Below are positions 1 to 4,354 of a DNA stretch of 5,798 nucleotides, one piece after another. This stretch comes from an uncultured Actinomyces sp. (lineage in GTDB: Bacteria; Actinomycetota; Actinomycetes; Actinomycetales; Actinomycetaceae): positions 1-5,798 of the forward strand of contig CALIZH010000046.1 of assembly GCA_938028585.1 (NCBI GenBank), written 5' to 3'. A program made the translations under genes and the position numbers. A model generated the notes under the pieces. That model worked only from the letters and a program-made list of their open reading frames with translations, was not told the origin of the DNA and ran no database searches. Position 1 is the stretch's first letter; each line of letters begins with the position of its first letter.

Positions 1-62
1 GCAGCCCGACTCGCTGCCCTAAATGGCAGGCGAGCCCCCAGGGGCTGAAGACAACTAGCTAA
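1..62 (+). other. Possible 3' end of a plus-strand gene cut by the window edge
   Basis: All three plus frames are open from the left edge for a short distance, with stops at 20-22, 46-48 and 60-62, and a strong hairpin with a T-rich tail follows at 69-110. That is what the end of a plus-strand gene would look like, but the fragment is too short to choose a frame or a family. The stretch also contains a bulged inverted repeat (10-18 with 25-34) and a 6-bp one (33-38 with 41-46). Confidence 0.2.
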
Positions 63-68
63 ACCAAG

Positions 69-110
69 GCTTGGGGGTGGAACAGTGTTCCACCCCCAAG
101 CTGTTTATTT
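69..110. terminator. Strong, probably bidirectional terminator hairpin
   Basis: Arms 69-84 and 86-101 are perfectly complementary over 16 bp around a single central base, so the innermost pairs must open to form a loop. On the plus strand the stem is followed by a T-rich run (CTGTTTATTT). On the minus strand it is followed by TTGGTTTAG. It separates whatever ends at the left edge from the recombinase fragment that stops at 110 on the other strand. Confidence 0.8.
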
Positions 111-256
111 CAGGCGTGCCATTCGGGGCGCTGCATGGTCGCGCCGCTGGCGCACTCCACGAAAATAGGGTCGCATCCTTCGGCCTTGAGCGCGTCGATC
201 TGCGCGGCGGGGTCTTGATCGTCGGTGCTGACGCGGGCGTATCCCGTAGTGCTCAT
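110..256 (-). CDS. Truncated serine recombinase (resolvase/invertase N-terminal fragment), 48 aa
   Basis: The minus frame encodes 48 residues starting MSTTGYARVSTDDQDP, then QIDALKAEGCDPIFVE, an SGA motif and RPEW near the end. This is the start of the serine resolvase/invertase catalytic domain: the YARVST motif carries the nucleophilic serine (Ser10), followed by the DQ, the GC..IF.E and the SGA....RP motifs in the family's order and spacing. Whole resolvases are about 180-200 residues. Here the protein stops at 110 before the second half of the catalytic domain (with its LDR-type arginine motif), the long dimer helix and the DNA-binding HTH. A strong terminator follows at once. It cannot recombine DNA alone; it is either a decayed remnant or a retained short product. 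The ribosome binding site is weak (AGGA about 8-11 bases upstream). It was identified by reading the frame directly, and the motif match is clear. Confidence 0.8.
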   Translation of the reverse strand: MSTTGYARVSTDDQDPAAQIDALKAEGCDPIFVECASGATMQRPEWHA

Positions 257-257
257 G

Positions 258-374
258 CCAAAATCCTACGCGCTACGTTTTGGCGCGCTAGAGGTTTTGG
301 TAGGGGGTTTTGGTGCGGCGTGTCGCGGTGATCGCCGCGCGCACTGGCGGGGTGTCAGAAACGGTCGGTTTTGG
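258..374. repeat. GTTTTGG repeats upstream of the recombinase fragment
   Basis: GTTTTGG occurs at 277-283, 294-300, 307-313 and 368-374, and its complement CCAAAA at 258-263, just before the recombinase start codon. The first two are embedded in a longer near-repeat, since CGCGCTA at 269-275 recurs at 284-290. Resolution or inversion sites for serine recombinases commonly lie directly upstream of the recombinase gene, so this could be a relic site or an operator. Spacings are 17, 13 and 61, so it is not a regular iteron array. Confidence 0.45.
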
Positions 375-454
375 CACGGCGGCGGGACGCAAATGCAGGT
401 GCCCTGAGTTAGATTGAAGTCGTTAGTAGTGTCGCCCCAACGGAGGGAAAAATT

Positions 455-862
455 ATGACTACCTGGAATGACTGGACCAACCCGACAATCGAGGAAATCG
501 CGGCGTGTTTCCCTGTGTATGAACGTGAAATCCTTGGGCGCTCATTCGGTTCCAAAGGCCCTGCCACAATCACTAAGGTTGTTGAGGCTTTCGACTCTGA
601 CGGGCTGTTTCATCCGAGTTATATTCGTGCCTATGCGTTCCGCGTTGACTGGGTTAGTCCGCGCCCGTTCAACGGCGGCCCTAAAGCGCGTACTGTCGTC
701 GTGATTATCGAGGAAAGCGGGCGCGGTACCGATAGTCCGGCAGTCAGTCGCGATATTTACGCGGTTCCTGCTGGCCTTGATGAGGCGGGGGCGCAAGCCA
801 TTATCGACACAATTCGACACCGACTGCCGGTTCGTGTCGGCGGTGACTTTGAGGCGTTCTGA
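455..862 (+). CDS. Uncharacterised 135-aa protein
   Basis: This is the only clear plus-strand gene. Its ATG is preceded by GGAGGG with 7 bases between, which fixes the start. The product is soluble-looking, with no signal peptide or membrane segment. It begins MTTWNDWTNPTIEEIAACFP, has a central part (residues 55-86) that reads like alternating strands and ends in the hydrophobic run TVVVIIEE, and has a helix-like segment near residues 107-122 (GLDEAGAQAIIDTIRHRL). No known motif or catalytic pattern is recognised. It is divergent from the recombinase fragment, with 198 bases between them, and ends 42 bases before a strong terminator, so it is probably a single-gene transcript. No convincing -10/-35 pair was found upstream. 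Real coding is well supported by the RBS, length and terminator; function is unknown. Confidence 0.85.
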   Translation: MTTWNDWTNPTIEEIAACFPVYEREILGRSFGSKGPATITKVVEAFDSDGLFHPSYIRAYAFRVDWVSPRPFNGGPKARTVVVIIEESGRGTDSPAVSRDIYAVPAGLDEAGAQAIIDTIRHRLPVRVGGDFEAF

Positions 863-904
863 CCTCGCACTGCTTGTGCCCACACTGTAGGGGATGTATC
901 AAGA

Positions 905-945
905 CGGCGCGGCCGGAGGGGTTGACTCCCGGCCGCGCCGCTTTG
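905..945 (+). terminator. Terminator after the plus-strand gene
   Basis: A perfect 12-bp GC-only stem pairs 905-916 with 929-940 around a 12-base loop, followed by CTTTG. It lies 42 bases after the stop at 862. The T tract is very short, which is common for actinobacterial terminators. Confidence 0.75.
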
Positions 946-949
946 ACTA

Positions 950-1048
950 CTCTCAGAAAATGAGAGCCAGGTGTTTCTGTGGTGTGCCGCGTGGGCACGG
1001 GTTTACTCCCCGAGGGGAGAGTGATTGAATCTCAGCTGAAATACCTGG
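950..1048 (+). ncRNA. Branched inverted-repeat structure, candidate structured RNA or ssDNA element
   Basis: An outer 13-bp stem pairs 967-979 with 1036-1048, and it encloses two smaller hairpins: 984-988 with 994-998, and 1006-1010 with 1015-1019. Together they would make a multibranch fold. A further hairpin (950-955 with 961-966, 5-base loop) sits directly before it. Read as plus-strand RNA the outer stem pairs at 12 of 13 positions, one of them G-U, with one U-U mismatch. On the minus strand the G-U becomes an A-C mismatch. No start codon with an RBS is present. It could be an untranslated RNA, a 3' UTR structure of the upstream gene, or an origin-type ssDNA structure. It is not a tRNA. 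Confidence 0.4.
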
Positions 1049-1059
1049 TGTCCATATCC

Positions 1060-1099
1060 TAACCCGTTAGTGTGTTGTGCACAACAGGTTTGTGGGTTA
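1060..1099. promoter_or_regulatory. 40-bp dyad with a perfect 14-bp palindromic core
   Basis: TGTTGTGCACAACA at 1073-1086 is a perfect palindrome. On the same axis, TAACCC (1060-1065) is matched by GGGTTA (1094-1099). Of the seven position pairs in between, four become G-U and one A-U when read as plus-strand RNA, leaving two mismatches in 20 pairs, while the minus strand would have A-C clashes at the same four places. The right end coincides with the stop codon of the minus-strand HTH gene. It may be an operator or recombination site as DNA, or a long hairpin as plus-strand RNA or ssDNA. Confidence 0.5.
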
Positions 1100-1510
1100 A
1101 ATGTACTTGACGTGGGGAGCCTGTCCCTCATCTCGCATGATCATGGCCGCCTGCGCCACGGCCATTTGATACATGCCCAGGTAGGGCAAAGTTCTAGCAT
1201 GTGGGCACCGCTTCTGATATTCGACTTGCGTGCGGTACATCGGGTAGGCAACCTCGGGGGCATTGGCGAGCTTTTCTTCATCCTTAGCGACGCTGACAAG
1301 CTCTTCGACAAGGGTTAAGAATAGTGCTTCGCACTCGTCGAACAGGATGTGAATTGTGAGTGGGTCGTGTGGCGTTCGGGCTCCGGTTTCCCATCGGGAT
1401 ATGGTTATTTGGGTTGTGTCGAGCATGTCGGCAAGCTCAGCTTGGGAGAGTCCCAGGCCCTTGCGTCGGATCATGATGTTGATGCCCTCGAAATCGGTTG
1501 TGTCGGGCAT
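1097..1510 (-). CDS. XRE-type HTH transcriptional regulator, 137 aa, weakly Aca2-like
   Basis: A DNA-binding protein expected to act as a repressor on local promoters. Residues 10-45 form a clear helix-turn-helix of the Cro/CI (XRE) kind: GLSQAELADML as helices 1-2 and TTQITISRWETG as the recognition part. The rest is a helical extension ending in a segment around residues 108-137 (LGMYQMAVAQAAMIMRDEG then a short tail). HTH plus this kind of C-terminal helix resembles the DUF1870/Aca2 group that represses anti-CRISPR operons, but the likeness is from memory and weak. The ATG at 1510 follows AAAGGA by 7-8 bases; in-frame codons further upstream would run through the intergenic hairpin and are less likely. 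It is the second gene of an operon with 1567-1995 (56-base gap) under promoter P1, whose -10 carries a dyad, so autoregulation is plausible. Confidence 0.88.
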   Translation of the reverse strand: MPDTTDFEGINIMIRRKGLGLSQAELADMLDTTQITISRWETGARTPHDPLTIHILFDECEALFLTLVEELVSVAKDEEKLANAPEVAYPMYRTQVEYQKRCPHARTLPYLGMYQMAVAQAAMIMRDEGQAPHVKYI

Positions 1511-1532
1511 GGCGTGTCCTTTCGTTTGTGGT

Positions 1533-1559
1533 GCCCGGGCCTCGTCGTGAGGCCCGGGC
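1533..1559 (-). terminator. Intergenic GC hairpin, partial terminator or mRNA-processing structure
   Basis: A perfect 11-bp stem (1533-1543 with 1549-1559) has a 5-base loop. It begins 7 bases after the stop of 1567-1995 and ends 22 bases before the start of the HTH gene, just upstream of its RBS. There is no T tract on the minus-strand side, so full termination is doubtful. It may adjust the ratio of the two products. Confidence 0.55.
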
Positions 1560-1566
1560 GGGTTGT

Positions 1567-1995
1567 TTACGCCTCGGCCTTGGGCGTCACTTCCTTTTGC
1601 CAGGTTGGTTCGGTGTTCCCGAACAGGTCGCGTCCGTTGAGCCTGCGCAGAAATTCTCGACGGATGACATGCTCGTCTGCGCGTCGCAGGGCGGGAATCT
1701 TCGACATCTCGCGCCAAATGGCCAGGTGCCCATCTTCTTCAAGCTCCGCCAGGGTTTCCGCGATTGTTTCAGCGCTGTAGTAGTCAGTTTCGTTGAAGAA
1801 CTTGGACGTGTGGTGCCATTCGTCGGGCCAAATGACATCGGCCGTGATGAGGAACTTAATGAACGTCGCCGTCTCGTCGATCTCATTCCTACGCAGCCAT
1901 GCGGCGGTGATCTTAGATTTGGTGACCTTTCCCTCGACTTCCTCAGCCCACACAGCGTTGTTGGACTTGCCAGCACCCCAGTTGTAACCAGCCAT
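1567..1995 (-). CDS. Uncharacterised 142-aa mobile-element protein with SNNAV and EWHHTSKFFN motifs
   Basis: First gene of the operon with the HTH regulator at 1097-1510. The ATG at 1995 follows AAGGAG by about 8 bases, and translation upstream of it would run through promoter P1, so this start is firm. The protein is soluble. Its N-terminal part has GYNWGAGKSNNAV then AEEVEGKVTKSKI (residues 3-29). A second conserved-looking block at 59-73 reads EWHHTSKFFNETDYY, and a charged helical tail covers 78-120. The pairing of an N-terminal SNNAV-type stretch with a downstream EWHH.SK..N..DYY stretch recalls small uncharacterised proteins of phages and plasmids, as far as can be judged without a search. 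The His-His and flanking polar residues could be functional, but no enzyme family is recognised. Small gene plus HTH gene under a repressible-looking promoter is an arrangement used by anti-defence operons; no direct evidence for that function is visible. Confidence 0.87.
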   Translation of the reverse strand: MAGYNWGAGKSNNAVWAEEVEGKVTKSKITAAWLRRNEIDETATFIKFLITADVIWPDEWHHTSKFFNETDYYSAETIAETLAELEEDGHLAIWREMSKIPALRRADEHVIRREFLRRLNGRDLFGNTEPTWQKEVTPKAEA

Positions 1996-2005
1996 GATGA
2001 TTGCT

Positions 2006-2083
2006 CCTTTCGAGCGGTCCAGGCGTGCCCTTAATGGCTTCCTGATAGGTATAAGTATATACCATTTGGGGGGTTGGTATCTA
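2006..2083 (-). promoter_or_regulatory. Promoter module P1, copy 1: dyad over -10 and conserved 5' UTR
   Basis: On the minus strand the -10 is TATACT (2054-2059) and the -35 is TAGATA (2078-2083), 18 bases apart. The -10 lies inside a dyad, GGTATA at 2048-2053 and TATACC at 2058-2063, placed like a repressor operator. Bases 2006-2063 match 5024-5081 at 55 of 58 positions, and the match covers the whole untranslated leader down to the RBS. Start of transcription would be near 2047, giving a leader of about 50 bases. Confidence 0.75.
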
Positions 2084-2094
2084 CTTTTCGGCGT

Positions 2095-2130
2095 AAAATC
2101 AGGCCCCCGACGCTCGCGCGCCGGGGGCCT
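2095..2130 (-). terminator. Intrinsic terminator after the 309-aa HTH-containing gene
   Basis: A 9-bp perfect stem (2101-2109 with 2122-2130) begins 5 bases after the stop at 2136, with possible extra pairing inside the 12-base loop. The minus strand continues with GATTTTACG, giving a short T tract. This is the best minus-strand terminator in the window and separates the 3128-3703/2136-3065 operon from promoter P1. Confidence 0.8.
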
Positions 2131-2135
2131 GGATG

Positions 2136-3065
2136 CTACCAGATGTTGTTGGGGTCGGTCTGGTAGTCGCATTGGTATTCGGGGCCGGGGCTGATGGTGA
2201 CCGGCTGCCCTGCAAGGAGGAGGAGGCGGGCTCTGATGTCATGCACGCTGGTTGTGGCTGGCGCGATTATCGGCAGTTGGGCGGCGTTTTCCTTGATGAC
2301 ATCTTCGGGAATGTAGACGGCCGTCGCTTGTTGGATGATCCATGCGGTCCACATCTCCCACATGTCGGTGCACGCGCCCTCGGGTGCGGGTCGCCGGTCG
2401 CTTTCCCAGTCCCGCGCCGTCGATGCGCTGACGCTCAGGTCGGCGGCCCATTCTTCGATGGTCAGGCCCATTCCTGTGCGCAGGGCTTCGATGACGCGGC
2501 CGGGTAGCAGCTCGGCTAAAAGGATGCGCATGCGCCGTTCTTCCCAGTCGCCGTGCGCGTGCTCCCAGGCGTCGATGAAACGGCGCTTGAGTTCGCGGCG
2601 TGCGGGGTCGAGCCCCTCGGTAGCGTCCTGCATGGCCTTGTAGGCTTCGCGCATGGCGCGCCGCCCCTGTGTGGCTTGAATGTATGCCAGGCGTGCATCG
2701 TCAACCTCGACGCCGGGAATGCCTCCGGTTTCGCTCAATGCATCGTCGCACCGGGCTCGCGTGAGCCTTTCGACAACCTCTCGACTGAGAACGTCGCGGT
2801 AGTCGGGTTCGGGTTCGGGCTGCGGGATATGCATTTCGACGTTGATACCCAGATAGGTTGCGGCTTCAACAATTCCGTGCACGTTAACAGCGTGTCGGCC
2901 TGCTTTGGCCCATGCAACGACCTTGTTAACGCACGCCTCGATCTGCGGATCGTCGGCATATGCCTCGGCAAACCAGCTGGTGAGAACGTCCTGGACGCCC
3001 TCGGGGGGCACGGTCACGATGCCGCCTGTGCCCATTTCGTCGGTGATGGTGATGGTGGTTTCCAT
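2136..3065 (-). CDS. Uncharacterised 309-aa protein with an internal HTH domain
   Basis: The longest gene here, second in an operon with 3128-3703 (62-base gap containing a hairpin). The ATG at 3065 lies about 9 bases after AAGGAG. A TTG 21 bases further upstream is in frame but would run through that RBS, so the ATG is preferred. The N-terminal domain (residues 1-80) opens METTITITDEM and is not recognised. A proline/glutamate linker follows at 81-90 (PQPEPEPDYR), then a charged helical region at 92-190. Residues 189-225 read as an HTH: VIEALRTGMGLTIEEWAADL, then SVSASTARDWES with the typical W-E pair. About 85 further residues follow. The HTH resembles that of the 1097-1510 regulator and the Aca/DUF1870 style, but is embedded in a much larger protein. 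It is probably a DNA-binding regulator with an additional sensing or partner domain; the N-terminal role is unknown. Confidence 0.86.
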   Translation of the reverse strand: METTITITDEMGTGGIVTVPPEGVQDVLTSWFAEAYADDPQIEACVNKVVAWAKAGRHAVNVHGIVEAATYLGINVEMHIPQPEPEPDYRDVLSREVVERLTRARCDDALSETGGIPGVEVDDARLAYIQATQGRRAMREAYKAMQDATEGLDPARRELKRRFIDAWEHAHGDWEERRMRILLAELLPGRVIEALRTGMGLTIEEWAADLSVSASTARDWESDRRPAPEGACTDMWEMWTAWIIQQATAVYIPEDVIKENAAQLPIIAPATTSVHDIRARLLLLAGQPVTISPGPEYQCDYQTDPNNIW

Positions 3066-3093
3066 GATAGGGGTCTCCTTGCGCAAGTGGGGC

Positions 3094-3121
3094 GGCCCCG
3101 CCCCGGCACGGGGGCGGGGCC
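3094..3121 (-). terminator. Intergenic GC hairpin within the two-gene operon
   Basis: A perfect 11-bp stem (3094-3104 with 3111-3121) has a 6-base loop and begins 6 bases after the stop at 3128. It lies upstream of the RBS of the 309-aa gene. There is no T tract on the minus-strand side, so it could be a partial terminator, an mRNA stabiliser or a processing site. Confidence 0.55.
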
Positions 3122-3127
3122 TGGTGG

Positions 3128-3703
3128 TCAGTCGTTGAGGGCTTCGTCGATCTCGGCCAGGCGGGCGATCAAGCGCTCACGCTCGGCAATGAGGGCTTCG
3201 CGCTGCGCCTGCGTGTCGGCGTCGATGCGCTCGAAGCGCAGCTCCTTTTCGGCGGCTAGTGCCTCGACGGGCACGTCGCGCACCTCGATGGTGACCTTCC
3301 AGCTGCCTCGAATGACGGCCGGGTAGCGCACGGACCCGGCGCTGGCAGGAAATTCACCGTCGATGATGATGACGTTATCGGCGGTTTTCACTGGCGCGTC
3401 GCGGTAGCGGCGTGAGCAAATCGACCGGCCCGCGAAATAGACCTCCTTGCTGTACGCGTTGTCCTCGTCAAGAACGATGCGCACGGTAGCGAGCTCGCCG
3501 GACGCGGCTGCGCTATACCCGTAGTGAGATGCGAGCAAATCCTCGACGCGACCCCGGTCGCGCGCATCGAACAGCCATACCTTCGTGTCGCCGCTCCATT
3601 TGCCACCTAGGCGTTTTGAGGCCTTGACAAAATCGGGATTAAACGGGCTGCAAACGGCGATCTTGCCGAAATCAGTCTCAGAAATGATGATGTCAGTGTT
3701 CAT
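3128..3703 (-). CDS. Uncharacterised 191-aa protein with GG-W-W N-terminal domain and coiled-coil tail
   Basis: First gene of its operon, under promoter P2. The ATG at 3703 follows a purine-rich RBS (AGGAAGGGG) by about 8-9 bases. Residues 11-62 contain FGKIAVCSPFNPDFVKASK, then GGKWSGDTKVWLFD and an ending helix VEDLLASHYG. This pattern (position helix, GG.W, ..VW.FD, final helix with YG) is a small DNA/RNA-element domain often seen in mobile-element proteins of unknown role; I recognise the pattern but cannot name a family safely. Residues 71-145 look like beta strands, with a Cys/Arg-rich spot at 93-101 (RSICSRRYR). Residues 148-190 are a strongly charged heptad-like helix (ERERLIARLAEIDEAL), probably a coiled coil for self-assembly. 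Its first codons are partly duplicated in the remnant at 4289-4354. Gene call firm; function unknown. Confidence 0.88.
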   Translation of the reverse strand: MNTDIIISETDFGKIAVCSPFNPDFVKASKRLGGKWSGDTKVWLFDARDRGRVEDLLASHYGYSAAASGELATVRIVLDEDNAYSKEVYFAGRSICSRRYRDAPVKTADNVIIIDGEFPASAGSVRYPAVIRGSWKVTIEVRDVPVEALAAEKELRFERIDADTQAQREALIAERERLIARLAEIDEALND

Positions 3704-3763
3704 GACAGAAACCCCTTCCTCGGGTGTTCGGGCGGTGGGCTGTTCCCGTGCCTCGTACCGCTT

Positions 3764-3840
3764 ATTGTAGCAAAAAGCACCCCTTGAAGCAAGCGCTAAA
3801 GACCTAAAAAGCCTTGTAATTGCAGCGATTAGCGGACTTT
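3764..3840 (-). promoter_or_regulatory. Promoter P2, copy 1, with upstream conserved box
   Basis: On the minus strand the -35 is TTGCTT (3787-3792) and the -10 is TACAAT (3764-3769), 17 bases apart. A box at 3821-3840 (plus strand TGCAGCGATTAGCGGACTTT) is kept at 19 of 20 positions in copy 2, with identical spacing to the -35. That points to an activator or other protein site about 55-75 bases upstream of the transcription start. The untranslated leader would be about 54 bases. Confidence 0.7.
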
Positions 3841-3864
3841 GTGAACACTAACGTCTGGCGCATT

Positions 3865-3891
3865 TGCTGTATTTGCTAGCATTGCTGTTAA
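3865..3891. repeat. 9-bp tandem repeat array 1
   Basis: Three contiguous 9-bp units start at 3865, 3874 and 3883, each beginning TGCT; the first and last begin TGCTG, as in TGCTGTATT. A degenerate unit (TGGCGCATT) precedes at 3856. The array starts 73 bases from the inner edge of the P2 -35, exactly as in copy 2, and its last unit covers the stop codon of the membrane gene. Confidence 0.65.
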
Positions 3892-4268
3892 AGGGATATC
3901 CATTGCAGTAGGCGCATGCAAGCAACGACTCCTAGTGCTGCCACTGCGAGCGTACCCATGAAGGCAAGGAAATCCTTGTCGTTTGTACCATCGAAGAAAT
4001 CGTGTAGTCGTCGCCACGACTCACAAAGCGCATAGGAAGTCGCAACACACACGACTATCCAGATAAAACAGACAACGACAAATACAGCATTAACACCCTG
4101 CTCCCGACTTAGACAGGCAATGCCTGCAAAGCCGACCAGTGGGAGGGTGTGCAGGCACACAATAAGACCCTGATCTTTGCGATCCTTCCATAGCGCAAAT
4201 GCGCGTGCCATCAGCAGAAGGATTGCGAACATGTAATAGGACAACAATTCCACGAGCGGCGAATACAT
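3888..4268 (-). CDS. Small integral membrane protein, 126 aa, about four helices
   Basis: Hydrophobic segments at about residues 6-26, 35-53, 60-80 and 100-121 predict four transmembrane helices, joined by short polar loops such as WKDRKDQ (27-33), SREQG and the charged loop ESWRRLHDFFDGTNDKD (83-99). No catalytic or transport motif is recognised. The ATG at 4268 has an AGAGG-type RBS about 8-9 bases upstream. The gene is visibly more AT-rich than the other genes in the window, and it sits between two direct copies of the P2 module, suggesting a separate origin and capture of a pre-existing promoter. It is expressed from P2 copy 2 behind a 21-codon leader that ends 20 bases upstream. No hairpin follows its stop; the 9-bp array 1 begins there instead. 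It could be an immunity, entry-exclusion or toxin-type membrane protein; nothing in the sequence decides. Confidence 0.82.
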   Translation of the reverse strand: MYSPLVELLSYYMFAILLLMARAFALWKDRKDQGLIVCLHTLPLVGFAGIACLSREQGVNAVFVVVCFIWIVVCVATSYALCESWRRLHDFFDGTNDKDFLAFMGTLAVAALGVVACMRLLQWISL

Positions 4269-4288
4269 ATTGATAGACCTCTAATCAG

Positions 4289-4354
4289 CTAGAAAATCAT
4301 CATCGGGGAATGGGTGCTGAGTCCGAGCGTCGTGTCAGAAATCATGATGTCCAT
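4289..4354 (-). pseudogene. 21-codon remnant of a paralogue of the 191-aa gene, possible leader peptide
   Basis: Starting from the ATG at 4354 the frame reads MDIMISDTTLGLSTHSPMMI and ends after one more residue (F) at TAG 4289-4291. Its first residues follow those of the 191-aa protein (DIIISETDFG against DIMISDTTLG, then SP at a similar place), and the DNA upstream is homologous too. The RBS (AAGGAAGGGG) is intact at a normal distance, so the peptide is probably translated. It lies 20 bases before the membrane protein start. This is either the stub left when the membrane gene replaced a duplicated copy, or a working leader that couples translation to the next gene. Confidence 0.65.

Larger units (their letters stand above)
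3678..3891 (-). repeat. P2 regulatory module, copy 1 (upstream of 3128-3703)
   Basis: About 214 bases match 4335-4546 in the same orientation. The match runs from inside the first codons of the 191-aa gene, through RBS, leader, promoter, the conserved box and the 9-bp array. From the -35 outward to the array no insertion or deletion separates the two copies. Similarity ends at TTAA (3888-3891), whose TTA is the complement of the stop codon of the neighbouring membrane gene, so the copy boundary falls exactly at that gene's end. Confidence 0.75.

Noticed and set aside
71..331. Plus-strand open frame (86 codons) across the left hairpin
   Set aside because: It begins inside the terminator stem and is antisense to the recognisable recombinase fragment.
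941..950. TTTGACTAC shared with 5145-5154
   Set aside because: Nine shared bases with unrelated flanks; it can occur by chance and no structure supports it.
1073..1086. Palindrome as a LexA/SOS box
   Set aside because: It lacks the GAAC-N4-GTTC pattern of actinobacterial LexA sites and does not lie in front of a gene.
1498..2034. Plus-strand open frame (178 codons)
   Set aside because: It lies opposite the 142-aa gene, which has a firm RBS and promoter. It has no RBS of its own and no recognisable protein features.
3066..3086. Earlier TTG start for the 309-aa gene
   Set aside because: The extension would read through the AAGGAG that serves the ATG at 3065, and the TTG has no RBS.
2553..3326. 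Long plus-strand open frame (257 codons)
   Set aside because: It lies opposite two well-supported minus-strand genes and spans their intergenic hairpin. It has no RBS, and GC-rich genes often leave open frames on the other strand.
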